Shown: positions 8,985 to 18,411, counted from the first letter of the stretch. The stretch is DNA of 64,000 nucleotides from Ruegeria sp. R13_0 (GCF_017743995.1 NZ_JAGHRB010000005.1:216359-280358); one strand, 5' to 3'. Translations and numbers: made by a program. The notes: generated by a model from the letters alone, not told the origin.

Positions 8985-9341
8985 CTACAAGAGCTTCCAT
9001 TCGCTTTCGATTCTTGCAATCTCGTCGAGCAGTTGAGCCATGAAAGCGTTGCCGCCTTCTCGGCCGTCAGGCCCAACGATAATAGTTCGACCTTGCTCGA
9101 GTGACGTCACAAGCTTTTTGTCTAGCTTCGATCTTAGCCGCGAGTATTCATGGGTCGAAGCGAACCCTTGAGGTCCGTTTTGCCGAAGCAGCTCCCTCGC
9201 ATCCTTGATCAATTGTACCCTGGCCGTGTGACGGAGCCTATGCCGCTCTACGCCCCAGTTTGCCCAAGGAGCAATTATTGACGCCGCCAGACCAGAAACT
9301 GAGCCGGTGAGTGCTGCGACAATAATTGTGGTCCAATCCAT
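8985..9341 (-). CDS. Small membrane-anchored protein of unknown function
   Basis: 118 aa that I do not recognise. One N-terminal transmembrane helix (about residues 4-24, TIIVAALTGSVSGLAASIIA) is followed by a basic, helical cytoplasmic part. It starts 6 bases after the ettA stop, so it may be read from the ettA transcript. The sequence is less GC-biased than ettA, and it lies between ettA and the transposase, which suggests an accessory insertion. Confidence 0.6.
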   Translation of the reverse strand: MDWTTIIVAALTGSVSGLAASIIAPWANWGVERHRLRHTARVQLIKDARELLRQNGPQGFASTHEYSRLRSKLDKKLVTSLEQGRTIIVGPDGREGGNAFMAQLLDEIARIESEWKLL

Positions 9342-9347
9342 CTCACT

Positions 9348-11015
9348 TCACCGCGCAAACTTCTTATGCTTCAACCGCTTGGGCTCCAGCGCGTCCGGTC
9401 CAAGCCTCCGCTTTTTGTCCTCTTCGTAGTCCTCGAAGTTGCCCTCGAACCACTCAACATGCGCATCCCCTTCAAAAGCCAGAATATGCGTGCAAATCCG
9501 GTCGAGGAAGAAGCGGTCGTGTGAGATGACGACGGCGCAGCCGGCGAAATCGACCAGTGCGTCTTCCAGTGCGCGCAGGGTTTCGACGTCCAGATCGTTG
9601 GTCGGTTCGTCGAGGAGCAGGACGTTACCGCCCTCTTTTAGCAGGCGGGCCATGTGGACGCGGTTGCGCTCGCCGCCGGACAGCAGCGAGACCTTCTTTT
9701 GCTGGTCGCCGCCCTTGAAGTTGAAGGACGAGCAATAGGCGCGCGAATTGACCTGCGCGTCGCCCAGTTGGATGATCTCGGCGCCGCCGGTGATCGCCTC
9801 CCACACGGTGTCGTTGTCAGCAAGGTCGTCGCGGGACTGGTCGACATAGGACAGTTCGACCGTGTCGCCCAGCGTGATGGTGCCGCTGTCGGGCTGTTCC
9901 TGGCCGGTCAGCATCTTGAACAAGGTCGATTTACCCGCGCCGTTGGGGCCGATAACACCGACGATGCCGCCGGGGGGCAGGGCGAAGTCCAGCCCTTCGA
10001 TCAGTTGCTTGTCGCCCATGTGTTTCGACAGGCCTTCGACCTCGATCACCTTACCGCCAAGGCGCTGGCCGTTGGGGATGACGATCTGGGCGCGGGTCAG
10101 CTTTTCGCGCTCGGACTGCTCGGCCAGCTCGTTATAGGCGTTGATCCGGGCCTTGGATTTGGCCTGACGCGCCTTCTGGCCCTGACGCATCCATTCCAGT
10201 TCGCGCTGCAGGGTCTTCTGCTTGGACTTGTCCTCGCGGGCTTCCTGCTCCAGCCGTTTGGCTTTTTGTTCCAGCCATGCGGAGTAGTTGCCCTCGTATG
10301 GAATGCCGCGGCCCCGGTCGAGTTCCAGAATCCAGCCGGTGATGTCATCCAGGAAATAGCGGTCGTGGGTGACGATCAGGATGGTACCCTTGTAGTCGAT
10401 CAGGTGCTGTTGCAGCCAGGCGATGGTTTCGGCGTCCAAGTGGTTGGTCGGTTCGTCCAGTAGCAGCATGTCGGGCGCTTCCAGCAGCAGCTTGCAGAGC
10501 GCCACGCGGCGTTTCTCACCGCCTGAGAGGTTGGCGATGTTGGCATCGTCTGGCGGGCAGCGCAGCGCCTCCATCGAGACGTCGATCTGGCTGTCCAAAT
10601 CCCACAGGTTTTCCGCGTCGATCGCGTCCTGCAGGGTGGTCATTTCCTCCATCAACTCGTCCGAGTAGTTCTCGGCGATCTCCATGGCGATCTCGTTGAA
10701 CCGGTCCACCTTGGCCTTTTTCGCGGCGACGCCCAGCATGACGTTTTCGCGGACCGACAGCGTTTCATCCAGCTGCGGTTCCTGCGGCAGATAGCCAACC
10801 TTGGCGCCCTCGGCCGCCCATGCCTCACCGGTGAAGTCGGTGTCGAGGCCCGCCATGATCTTCATCAGCGTCGATTTACCCGCGCCGTTGACGCCGACGA
10901 CACCGATTTTCACGCCGGGCAAAAAGCTCAGGTGGATGTTTTCAAAGCACTTCTTGCCACCGGGATAGGTCTTTGAGACACCCTGCATGTGGTAGACATA
11001 TTGATAGGCGGCCAT
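9348..11015 (-). CDS. ettA: Energy-dependent translational throttle protein EttA (ABC-F)
   Basis: 555 aa with two ABC domains and no membrane segments. Walker A motifs are GVNGAGKS and GPNGAGKS, signatures are LSGGEKRRVAL and LSGGERNRVHM, and the Walker B motifs end in LLLDEPTNHLD and LLLDEPTNDLD. The start YQYVYHMQGVSKTYPGGK and the length fit EttA rather than Uup or YheS. EttA binds the ribosomal E site and gates the first elongation steps by ATP level. Confidence 0.95.
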   Translation of the reverse strand: MAAYQYVYHMQGVSKTYPGGKKCFENIHLSFLPGVKIGVVGVNGAGKSTLMKIMAGLDTDFTGEAWAAEGAKVGYLPQEPQLDETLSVRENVMLGVAAKKAKVDRFNEIAMEIAENYSDELMEEMTTLQDAIDAENLWDLDSQIDVSMEALRCPPDDANIANLSGGEKRRVALCKLLLEAPDMLLLDEPTNHLDAETIAWLQQHLIDYKGTILIVTHDRYFLDDITGWILELDRGRGIPYEGNYSAWLEQKAKRLEQEAREDKSKQKTLQRELEWMRQGQKARQAKSKARINAYNELAEQSEREKLTRAQIVIPNGQRLGGKVIEVEGLSKHMGDKQLIEGLDFALPPGGIVGVIGPNGAGKSTLFKMLTGQEQPDSGTITLGDTVELSYVDQSRDDLADNDTVWEAITGGAEIIQLGDAQVNSRAYCSSFNFKGGDQQKKVSLLSGGERNRVHMARLLKEGGNVLLLDEPTNDLDVETLRALEDALVDFAGCAVVISHDRFFLDRICTHILAFEGDAHVEWFEGNFEDYEEDKKRRLGPDALEPKRLKHKKFAR

Positions 11016-11153
11016 GTCGCGTCCTCTGGGTCGGGGAAATTGGGTTGAAACGCTTGATATCCAAGCGGAGCGGGCGGGGCAAGCTGGTGGTTTCGTGATT
11101 TTTGCCTAGACCTTGCGTGGGCTAGAGTGGCCAAGGTTTGAAAGGCGCGTGAG

Positions 11154-11624
11154 ATGTCAGAACTTGCGGAATTGATTGCTGGGTGGGCAAAGCCCGGACG
11201 GGTCGATTGGATTGGTTTGCGTCCAGCCCGGCGGGCGGAGATCGTCACCTTAGGTGCCGCTATGATTTCCGCTGATGGTTTAGATGGAGATCGCAGTCGA
11301 GCGGGCAAGAGGGCGGTGACCTTGATCCAGCAGGAGCATCTGGCAGCGATTGGCTCGTATCTTGGACAAGGGCCGATTGCGCCAGAGGTATTGCGGCGCA
11401 ATCTGGTGGTTTCGGGGATTAACCTCTCGGCGCTCAAAGGACGCGAAGTGCAGGTGGGTGAGGCGATTTTGCGTTTTACCGTGATCTGTGCGCCCTGCAG
11501 TCGGATGGAGGAAGCGCTGGGCAAAGGGGGCTATTCTGCCGTCCGTGGGCTTGGCGGCTGGTGTGCCGAAGTGGTGCGCCCCGGACGCGTTCGGGCGGGC
11601 GATGCGGTGCAACCTGTTGATTGA
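11154..11624 (+). CDS. MOSC domain-containing protein
   Basis: 156 aa forming one MOSC domain (molybdenum cofactor sulfurase C-terminal type). Visible features are the [11 protein letters not shown] stretch and two cysteines in [10 protein letters not shown], the position used for sulfur transfer in the family. A role in molybdenum-cofactor or related sulfur chemistry is inferred from the fold only. It is divergent from ettA and is followed closely by nadD. Confidence 0.87.
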   Translation: MSELAELIAGWAKPGRVDWIGLRPARRAEIVTLGAAMISADGLDGDRSRAGKRAVTLIQQEHLAAIGSYLGQGPIAPEVLRRNLVVSGINLSALKGREVQVGEAILRFTVICAPCSRMEEALGKGGYSAVRGLGGWCAEVVRPGRVRAGDAVQPVD

Positions 11625-11656
11625 CAAGCTGTTGCAGTTCTGAACAACAGCAAAGG

Positions 11657-12277
11657 ATGTTGCGCAGCCAGATACCATATGCTCGGCCCGGACAGGTCAT
11701 TGGGCTGTTCGGAGGGTCCTTTGATCCTCCGCATCAGGGTCATGTGCATGTCACGCTTGAGGCGATGAAAGCGTTCGGTTTGGATCGTGTGTGGTGGCTG
11801 GTCTCTCCGGGTAACCCTCTGAAACAGCGCGGGCCTGCGCCTTTGCCGCGTCGGTTAGAGGCTGCGCAGGCGGTGATGCAGCACCCTCGGGTGGACGTTA
11901 CGGATATCGAGGCGCTGACGGGTACGCGGGCGACAGCGGATACTCTGGTGGCCCTCCGGCGGCTCTATCCTCAGGTTCGGTTCGTCTGGATCATGGGGGC
12001 CGACAATCTGGCGCAGTTTCATCGGTGGAAAGACTGGCGGCAGATCATGGATAGCGTCCCCGTGGGGGTCGTAGCGCGACCGGGGGATCGGATTTCCGCA
12101 CGGATGTCGCCAGCGGCGCGGGTTTATGCGCCCTACAGGATTGACGGGCAGGCGCGGCATTTATTGGGACGCGCGCAGGCGCCAGCATGGTGTTTCGTGA
12201 ACGTGCCGATGGTAAATCTCAGTTCAACTGATCTTCGCAATCGCGGCATCTGGGCAAACGGAGTGTTGCCCGAATAG
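11657..12277 (+). CDS. nadD: Nicotinate-nucleotide adenylyltransferase
   Basis: 206 aa. It adenylates nicotinate mononucleotide in NAD synthesis. The nucleotidyltransferase motif [14 protein letters not shown] lies near the N-terminus and the second motif [11 protein letters not shown] near the C-terminus. I chose ATG 11657; an in-frame TTG at 11621 overlaps the MOSC stop and adds residues without family similarity. The ribosome binding site (AAAGG) sits very close to the ATG, so the exact start is less sure than the identity. Confidence 0.92.
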   Translation: MLRSQIPYARPGQVIGLFGGSFDPPHQGHVHVTLEAMKAFGLDRVWWLVSPGNPLKQRGPAPLPRRLEAAQAVMQHPRVDVTDIEALTGTRATADTLVALRRLYPQVRFVWIMGADNLAQFHRWKDWRQIMDSVPVGVVARPGDRISARMSPAARVYAPYRIDGQARHLLGRAQAPAWCFVNVPMVNLSSTDLRNRGIWANGVLPE

Positions 12278-12343
12278 CCACATTGCCTGCATATTCTCAT
12301 GCAATGGTTGTCCAAATTTCATCTCTGGGATTTTAATTGACCC

Positions 12344-13822
12344 ATGGTTGATCGTATTTCACGACGTTTGTTTCTTGGAGGGTTGAGCGCAGCTGCGATC
12401 CCTGCGACTGCCATGGCGCAGGCCCCCTTGGTGTCCTTGCGGCCTCAGGCCCGAGGGCCTCAGCTGACCGGGGCCGAGCGGTTCGTGCGGGCAGCCGGGC
12501 TGCGGGGCGATGTGATCTTTGCAGTGGCAGATGTTGAGACAGGCACTCAGCTTGAGGAGTTGGGGGGGGAGGCCGGGTTGCCTCCGGCCAGTGTGGGCAA
12601 GGCGCTGACCGCGCTCTATGCGTTAGACGTACTGGGGCCGGATCATCGCTTTGAGACCAAGCTTCTGGCGGATGGTCCAATTGAGAATGGCATTCTAAAG
12701 GGCGATTTGATCCTTGTCGGTGGCGGCGACCCTCTTTTGGACACGGATGCATTGGCAAGCATGGCGGCCAATCTGCGCGAGGCCGGGGTGACAGAAGTGC
12801 GCGGGGCGTTCAAGGTCTATGACGGAGCCTTGCCCTATGTGTTCAGCATCGACCCCGGGCAACCGGATCATCTGGGCTATAGCCCGGCGATCAGTGGAAT
12901 TTCTTTGAACTTCAACCGCGTTCATTTCGAATGGAAGCGGGCCGGGACGAGTTACAATGTCACGATGGATGCGCGCAGCGCCAAGTACCGCCCGGATGTC
13001 GATATGGCTGTGATGCGGGTCGAACCGCGCAGCCTGCCGATCTACACCTATCAACCCAGCGCACGTCAGGACCGCTGGACCGTGGCCAAAGGCGCGCTGG
13101 GCAATGGTGGCGCACGCTGGTTGCCTGTTCGAAAACCAGCACTTTATGCGGGCGATGTGTTTCGCACGCTTGCCCGCTCAAACGGGGTTGTTCTGGGTCG
13201 GGTGCAAGTCACGCAGGAAACCCCGCAGGGCACTGCGTTGGTTGTGCATCAGAGTGACCGGTTAGAGAGCATCCTGCGCGGGATGCTGAAATACTCGACC
13301 AATCTGACTGCAGAAATGGTTGGTATGGCGGCGACTAAAGCACGCGGGGTCAGGCCGCGTGATCTGGCGGACTCAGCGGCAGAAATGAACCGCTGGGCGG
13401 CTGAGAGCTATGGGGCCAGCCAAATCGCCATGGTGGATCATTCGGGCCTGGGTGATGCGTCCCGCATGCCTCCGGGTGATCTGGTGAAAGCGCTTGTTGC
13501 GGCGCGCAAAACCGGGGCGTTGCGGCCCTTGCTCAAGCCTTTCACGCTGACCGATAGTCAGGGACGGGCGGTCAAGGATCATCCCATCAAGGTGAGTGCA
13601 AAAACCGGAACGCTGAACTTCGTCTCAGGTCTGGGCGGGTTTCTGACCACGGCTGACGGGTCCGAGCTGGCCTTTGCGATTTTTACGGCAGATGTGGACC
13701 ACCGCGCCACGATCCCGCGCGAACAACGCGAGCGACCAGAAGGCGCGCGCAGTTGGAACCGCCGGTCGCGCAAGCTTCAGCGGGCGTTGATTGAACGTTG
13801 GGGGTCTCTCTACGGCAGTTGA
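12344..13822 (+). CDS. dacB: D-alanyl-D-alanine carboxypeptidase/endopeptidase, PBP4 type (S13)
   Basis: 492 aa. The active-site motifs are in order: SxxK as SVGK (Ser83-Lys86), SxN as STN in KYSTNLTAEM, and KTG in SAKTGTLNF. A Tat-like signal (SRRLFLGGLSAAA) shows export to the periplasm, where S13 enzymes trim or cut peptidoglycan crosslinks. The large insert between SxxK and SxN is normal for class C PBP4. It ends 2 bases before the convergent TerB-like gene. Confidence 0.93.
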   Translation: MVDRISRRLFLGGLSAAAIPATAMAQAPLVSLRPQARGPQLTGAERFVRAAGLRGDVIFAVADVETGTQLEELGGEAGLPPASVGKALTALYALDVLGPDHRFETKLLADGPIENGILKGDLILVGGGDPLLDTDALASMAANLREAGVTEVRGAFKVYDGALPYVFSIDPGQPDHLGYSPAISGISLNFNRVHFEWKRAGTSYNVTMDARSAKYRPDVDMAVMRVEPRSLPIYTYQPSARQDRWTVAKGALGNGGARWLPVRKPALYAGDVFRTLARSNGVVLGRVQVTQETPQGTALVVHQSDRLESILRGMLKYSTNLTAEMVGMAATKARGVRPRDLADSAAEMNRWAAESYGASQIAMVDHSGLGDASRMPPGDLVKALVAARKTGALRPLLKPFTLTDSQGRAVKDHPIKVSAKTGTLNFVSGLGGFLTTADGSELAFAIFTADVDHRATIPREQRERPEGARSWNRRSRKLQRALIERWGSLYGS

Positions 13823-13824
13823 AC

Positions 13825-14247
13825 CTAAATCGTGTGGCGCGCGCGGGCACCGCGCTCAATCGCGGCGGCGTGCAGGCGGTCGATGTTCAGCTCGTACCGG
13901 ATTTCTTCCAGCAAACGCAGCTCGGTTTCGGCTAGCGAGCCGTCTGCGGCGGCCACGTCGCAGGCCAGCGCATAGGCGGTTTCATTCAGGCGTTCTGGCA
14001 AGTTATCACGGATCAGGCCGAACAGGGCGTCCAATCCATCTTCCTGCTCGAACAGGTCGAACACGATTTGCGAAACCCGGCGGGTGCGGTCGATGTCATA
14101 GCCCGCAAAAACAGGCAGCATATTCACCGCACCTTCGATCTTGACCAGTTCGGCGGTGCGGATCGTCTCATCCGACGCCGAGATCGCAACCATGATCGCC
14201 ACAAGGCAATCTTGCGGAGACATTGGGTGTGGTACTTGATCGGTCAT
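13825..14247 (-). CDS. TerB-like (tellurite resistance B fold) protein
   Basis: About 140 aa, mostly helical, with the acidic TerB-like pattern (AISASDETIRTAELVKIEGA early, DVAAADGSLAETELRLLEEI late). The family binds metal ions in some members, but its cell role is poorly known. I chose ATG 14247 because AGGA lies 8 bases before it; an ATG 6 codons upstream is also possible. No other ter gene is nearby, so a tellurite function should not be assumed. Confidence 0.75.
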   Translation of the reverse strand: MTDQVPHPMSPQDCLVAIMVAISASDETIRTAELVKIEGAVNMLPVFAGYDIDRTRRVSQIVFDLFEQEDGLDALFGLIRDNLPERLNETAYALACDVAAADGSLAETELRLLEEIRYELNIDRLHAAAIERGARARHTI

Positions 14248-14326
14248 TGGGTCGTCCTGAGTCATTTGCTGCCGTCGCACGATAGGAGGGCTGGCTGGCA
14301 GGTTCAACGGCTTTTGCGGGCGCGTG

Positions 14327-14794
14327 TCAGAGAATTGGCAGTGGTCCCCGCGTTTTGGTCTGGCGCAGCACGAAGTTGCTGCGGGTGTCACGGACCAGAC
14401 CTGACTTCAGAAGGTGCTGCATGATGAAAAGCTCAAGATCTTCGGGCGATTTGGCGTAGACCTTGAGGAGGAAGTCATGATCTCCGGTAATCGACGCGCA
14501 TTCTACGATCTGAGGCTCCGTCTCTACCAGCCGGAGGAAGGCGTTGATGCTGTCTTCCTGATGGCTCTGCAATGCGACGTGGATATAGGCAATGGCGTTC
14601 AGTCCGACAGACTTGGCGCGGACCTGCGCAGTGTAGCCCGATACAACGCCTGAGGCCTCAAGATCTCGCACCCGACGCCAGCATTGCGAGGCAGACAGGC
14701 CCGTGCGGTCTGCAAGCTCCTGCATCGATAGTCGGCCATCGGTTTGCAGCTGTTGCAGGATGGCCAGATCAGCAGGTTGAAATGTTTGTGTCAA
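14327..14794 (-). CDS. Lrp/AsnC-family transcriptional regulator
   Basis: 155 aa. The N-terminal helix-turn-helix (LSMQELADRTGLSASQCWRRV, in two pieces around residues 19-39) is followed by an AsnC ligand-binding domain (AYIHVALQSHQEDSINAFL onward). It is divergent from phhA with about 110 bp between, so it is the probable activator or repressor of phenylalanine hydroxylase, responding to an aromatic amino acid. Confidence 0.9.
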   Translation of the reverse strand: MTQTFQPADLAILQQLQTDGRLSMQELADRTGLSASQCWRRVRDLEASGVVSGYTAQVRAKSVGLNAIAYIHVALQSHQEDSINAFLRLVETEPQIVECASITGDHDFLLKVYAKSPEDLELFIMQHLLKSGLVRDTRSNFVLRQTKTRGPLPIL

Positions 14795-14835
14795 TTTCTC
14801 TCCAGATGCAAAATGAATACTTCAACTTTAGTCGA

Positions 14836-14853
14836 TTTCTCCATCCAGAGAAA
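14836..14853. promoter_or_regulatory. Inverted repeat between the AsnC regulator and phhA
   Basis: TTTCTC (14836-14841) and GAGAAA (14848-14853) form a perfect 6-bp inverted repeat in the shared promoter region. It is a candidate site for the divergent Lrp-type regulator. This is inferred from position only. Confidence 0.4.
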
Positions 14854-14903
14854 CTGAATTCGCCATCTCCCTTGAATAGAATGTCTGCGAAGGGGAGGAG
14901 AAG

Positions 14904-15704
14904 ATGCCGAAATCAACGAAATACCGCGCTAAAATCGCCGATGAGCAGGGCCATATTGCGTATACGGCTGAAGAGGATGCCGTTTGGGCCGATCTCTATG
15001 CGGCGCAGCAGGACAACGTACAGAAATATATGGCGCGTGACTATCTCGACGGCCTGAAACGGTTGGAGTTGCCGAAGACCCGGGTGCCCTCCTGCAAGGA
15101 TATCTCGGAACGTTTGTTGGACCTGACCGGATGGCGGGTGCAGCCCGTGCCAGCGCTGATCGGGTTTGAAACCTTCTTCGGGATGCTGGCCGACAGGTTG
15201 TTTCCGGCAGCGTCCTTTATCCGCTCACGCGAGGATTTCGATTATATTGAAGAGCCGGACATCTTCCATGAGATCTTTGGGCATACGCCCTTGCTCAGCG
15301 ATCCCAGATTCGCGGCGTTCAGTCAGGCCATTGGTAAGGCCGGGGTGCAGGCGGGGCCAAAGGACTATGCCTGGCTGATCCGGCTGTATTGGTTCTCGAT
15401 CGAGTTCGGGTTACGGTGGCAAGACGGTGAGATCAAAGCGCTTGGATCGGGGCTGGCGTCCTCGCCCACTGAACTTGTCTATGCGGTCGAAAGCGATATT
15501 CCGGATCGGGACCCGTTTGACGTGCTGACGATCCTGCGCACTCCTTACCGGATCGACATGCACCAGATGGGCTACTTTGTTCTGCAAGACCCCGAGGCGC
15601 TTTTCGCCGCGGCTGACAGGAACCTGTTGGCAGATGTAAAGCAGGCGCAGTCGCTTGGATTGTTGCCCAACAAGTTCCCGCCTAAAGCAACAGCAGCGGA
15701 GTGA
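14904..15704 (+). CDS. phhA: Phenylalanine-4-hydroxylase
   Basis: 266 aa. It converts phenylalanine to tyrosine with iron, oxygen and tetrahydropterin. The iron ligands are visible: His122 and His127 in FHEIFGHTPL and Glu167 in FSIEFGLRW. The length matches the short bacterial monomeric enzymes without a regulatory domain. The partner dehydratase gene follows 6 bases after the stop, which supports the call. Expression is probably set by the divergent AsnC-type regulator. Confidence 0.95.
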   Translation: MPKSTKYRAKIADEQGHIAYTAEEDAVWADLYAAQQDNVQKYMARDYLDGLKRLELPKTRVPSCKDISERLLDLTGWRVQPVPALIGFETFFGMLADRLFPAASFIRSREDFDYIEEPDIFHEIFGHTPLLSDPRFAAFSQAIGKAGVQAGPKDYAWLIRLYWFSIEFGLRWQDGEIKALGSGLASSPTELVYAVESDIPDRDPFDVLTILRTPYRIDMHQMGYFVLQDPEALFAAADRNLLADVKQAQSLGLLPNKFPPKATAAE

Positions 15705-15710
15705 TCGAAA

Positions 15711-16064
15711 ATGACCACAACAGGACAAACCTGCAACTTGTCAGACCGCACTTGTGTGCCTTGTTCCGGCGGCATTCCAGCCCTGACCGCAGACGAGGCG
15801 AATGCTCATATGGGTGAGCTGTCATCGGAATGGGCTTTGAATGCCGGGTCGACCGAACTAAGCCGTCACTTCGCGTTCAAGGGTTTCGCCAAGGCCGCAT
15901 ACCTGGCCAATCTCTGTGCATGGCTGGCGGATCAGCAGGGCCACCATCCCGATATCTCGTTCGGCTGGGGCTATGTCGATGTCAGGCTGACGACCCACGA
16001 AATCGGCGGGCTCAGCGAGAATGACTTTATCTGGGCGGCGAAACTGGACCAGTTGACCGGTTAA
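15711..16064 (+). CDS. phhB: Pterin-4a-carbinolamine dehydratase
   Basis: 117 aa. It recycles the pterin cofactor used by PhhA. The family signature GHHPDISFGW is present at about residues 81-90, followed by TTHEIGGLSENDF. A short Cys-bearing N-terminal extension (CVPCSGGIPAL) is common in proteobacterial members. It is co-transcribed with phhA. Confidence 0.95.
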   Translation: MTTTGQTCNLSDRTCVPCSGGIPALTADEANAHMGELSSEWALNAGSTELSRHFAFKGFAKAAYLANLCAWLADQQGHHPDISFGWGYVDVRLTTHEIGGLSENDFIWAAKLDQLTG

Positions 16065-16080
16065 ATCGGCCTCGGCCCTA

Positions 16081-16134
16081 AGAAAAAAACCGTGCTTTTT
16101 TGTTTCATACTGCACCGACACAACAGGAGGGGGC
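16081..16134 (+). repeat. First copy of a lysK-leader-like repeat
   Basis: About 53 bp here align with 18306-18358 just before lysK. Shared blocks are AGAAAAA, the T-rich middle, and CAT-CTGCACCG-CACAA-AGGAGGGG with single-base differences. The two copies are in the same orientation and flank the glycoside hydrolase gene. Confidence 0.7.
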
Positions 16135-16191
16135 GTTGGGAGGTCCAATTGGAATGTGGTTGCGCGCGGGTTTCATGCTGCCCCCAGATTT

Positions 16192-18195
16192 CTATTCGAG
16201 ATAAAACCAGTTCCCGGTGCCCAATTTTTCAAGGTCAATGACATGCACCCCGTCCTGAAAACTGTGTGCTCCCAGGGCGGCTTTTCTCTGGTCGGGGAAG
16301 CGAAGCGTCAGCTCAGGCGGTGCTTTAATCTGAAGCCGTCCGACTAAGGGCTCGATCCGGAAGGAGAGTTCTTCCGGAACTGCGCGGCCGGCCAATGAGA
16401 CCAGAATGCGTCCTGAAGTTGTGATCTCTTCATCATCAAGGCTTTGGACAACGACAGCTGCTGTTGGGTTCTCGACCTCGAAAGCCACATTCGTGGTGGC
16501 GACCGTTTTGTCCGAAAGGTGTCCTGCGGCGGCCTGGGTCTTGGCCGTGTCAATGACAATCAGGCCATCGTTGAATGCCCGATAAAAATCACCGGTATCC
16601 GCCGCAACGGTTTGAGCGTCCGGTTCCAGGTAAGAGCGCTCGGTATCGAGTATTTCATATGGCTGCCCCTCCAGGACCGAGGCGTGCAGCCAAGGCAGTG
16701 CCGGCGTGTCCGGCATACATGTGACCAATCTGCTTTGCTCGACTATTGTTCGTATCCCGACCGAGGATGCCGGCGTTATCGAACTGCCAAAAAAGGCCTC
16801 GTGATCGGGGCAAAGGGCATAGGTCTTTTCCGCAAGGCGCACATGGCCCCGTCGATAGAGAAGAGCGGCCGCAGGCATCATGGCCATCATCGCGGGGTCT
16901 TCGGCCATGCTCCAGTTGGTGGGGCGAAGCGGGCCATTCAAGGGCTGCTGCGCGTAGCCATAGACGATGGGGGCATCCCACCCCTGATGGGCGGCGCGTA
17001 CGGCGACGTTAAGCGGTGCAATAAACCTGTCGTCGCTGGGAAATTCGCCAATGTTCCACTCGGAAACGCTGAACGGCATTCCGACCACCTGTCCAATGGC
17101 CAGCCAATCCAGAAAGCCGGGCTGCGTTCTTGGGTCGTAAAAAACTTCGCCTGAGCTTCCATAGCTATGCCCGTCAACCATGGAGCCGCGCGTGAGAGAG
17201 GGCAGCCCGGCGACCGACATACCCCCCCAAAGGCTGGTTGTGGTGATCAGACCCTCAAACCCGGTGGCTTCGATATTCTCGATCATTCGGTCATTGAAGC
17301 GGCGTTCAAGTTCGTTCAGGAACAGCTTGGACGGCCCGTGTAGCCAGGATCGCCAGGTGAGTTCCGGGTCAAGGCCTTTTTCAACGGCAAATTCGCGCGC
17401 GGCCTCCATATAGACAGCGTTGTGCCGAGGGACGTTCTTGTCTGGCAGCAGCGCATTTCCAAAGTGGTGTGTCAGATCATTTTCGTTCGTGATCATAACG
17501 GCGATGACCGCAGGATCTTCTGCGTATGACAACCCGGTTATCTTGTTGATGTGTCGTAGATACTTGTCCTGAAATTCAAGCATCAGCGCTTCGATACTGG
17601 GTGAAATGTAGCTGAATCCCTTGACGCGAATCGAGGTCTCACCCTTGGCGATCTCTTCGAAATCCTCGATCCCGTCTTCGGGTGTAAAGCTGCGACCGAC
17701 ATGAAGGTCGAGCCAGATGTAAAGGCCCTCGGCCTCTAGTGCGGCGATCCATTGGTCTAGTTTTTTCAATGAGAAGGCATCAAGCTTGCGGGTTGTCTGC
17801 GCTTCGCTGCCAAAGATATTGGGTTGCACCCAATGCGAGTCGTGGTGGTGGATGCGCACCAGATTGAAGCCCAACCGAGAAAGGCGTTGGGCATGAGCCC
17901 GCATGAAACGAGGTTCGGTCGTGAACAGCGCATAGGCTTGAAGGTTCGCCCCCCAAAATCGGGCCGGGGTACCATCCGCGAAGAAAAGCTCATCGCCGAC
18001 GGCCTGTATCTTACCGTGACGGCCGGCAGGCCGGTGGTTCAATGCACTTAAGTCGGGAATGGGGGTTTCCAACCGCAACGCCCCTCTCGGCCAAGTCTGT
18101 ACATCTTCGCTTGACTGCGAAGTTGCCGATCTAGGTCCTGATGCGATGCTAACCACTAGGATGAGCAAAAAAGCAAAGATATCTGGGCGGTTCAT
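16192..18195 (-). CDS. Secreted glycoside hydrolase, (beta/alpha)8 type (GH5/clan A-like)
   Basis: 667 aa with an N-terminal signal peptide (FAFLLILVVSIASG). The fold is a TIM-barrel hydrolase: RFWGANLQAY early, IRIHHHDSHW-like region, a probable acid/base Glu in TNEND (about residue 238) and a probable nucleophile Glu in SEWNIGE (about 379). A C-terminal beta-rich part of some 200 residues follows. The GAGG site before ATG 18195 supports this start. Polysaccharide substrate unknown. It lies on the opposite strand to its neighbours between two repeats, which suggests that it was inserted here. Confidence 0.75.
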   Translation of the reverse strand: MNRPDIFAFLLILVVSIASGPRSATSQSSEDVQTWPRGALRLETPIPDLSALNHRPAGRHGKIQAVGDELFFADGTPARFWGANLQAYALFTTEPRFMRAHAQRLSRLGFNLVRIHHHDSHWVQPNIFGSEAQTTRKLDAFSLKKLDQWIAALEAEGLYIWLDLHVGRSFTPEDGIEDFEEIAKGETSIRVKGFSYISPSIEALMLEFQDKYLRHINKITGLSYAEDPAVIAVMITNENDLTHHFGNALLPDKNVPRHNAVYMEAAREFAVEKGLDPELTWRSWLHGPSKLFLNELERRFNDRMIENIEATGFEGLITTTSLWGGMSVAGLPSLTRGSMVDGHSYGSSGEVFYDPRTQPGFLDWLAIGQVVGMPFSVSEWNIGEFPSDDRFIAPLNVAVRAAHQGWDAPIVYGYAQQPLNGPLRPTNWSMAEDPAMMAMMPAAALLYRRGHVRLAEKTYALCPDHEAFFGSSITPASSVGIRTIVEQSRLVTCMPDTPALPWLHASVLEGQPYEILDTERSYLEPDAQTVAADTGDFYRAFNDGLIVIDTAKTQAAAGHLSDKTVATTNVAFEVENPTAAVVVQSLDDEEITTSGRILVSLAGRAVPEELSFRIEPLVGRLQIKAPPELTLRFPDQRKAALGAHSFQDGVHVIDLEKLGTGNWFYLE

Positions 18196-18305
18196 CAGGC
18201 ACCTCGTGCTTGTGCAGTGTATCTTCTATGAACGTTACCGCGTTGCCCAGGAATTCGAAATGGTTCAGTGCACTGAGTTTAGGCATATTTGCAGGTGGCG
18301 GCGCT

Positions 18306-18358
18306 AGAAAAACCCCTCGCTTTTATTGACTCATGCTGCACCGGCACAATAGGAGGGG
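18306..18358 (+). repeat. Second copy of the lysK-leader-like repeat
   Basis: This copy partners 16081-16134 and sits directly upstream of lysK. It ends in AGGAGGGG, an RBS-like sequence that is 8 bases before an in-frame TTG at 18367. Confidence 0.7.
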
Positions 18359-18393
18359 CCGGTCGGTTGCATGGGGTGACCGGCGCTGTTTTT
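18358..18393 (+). promoter_or_regulatory. Terminator-like hairpin in the lysK leader
   Basis: GCCGGTC (18358-18364) pairs perfectly with GACCGGC (18378-18384), and five T follow at 18389-18393, about 20 bases before the lysK start. It may act as an attenuator, or may terminate transcripts that arrive from upstream. Confidence 0.4.
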
Positions 18394-18411
18394 CCCGATG
18401 GAGCAAATCTG

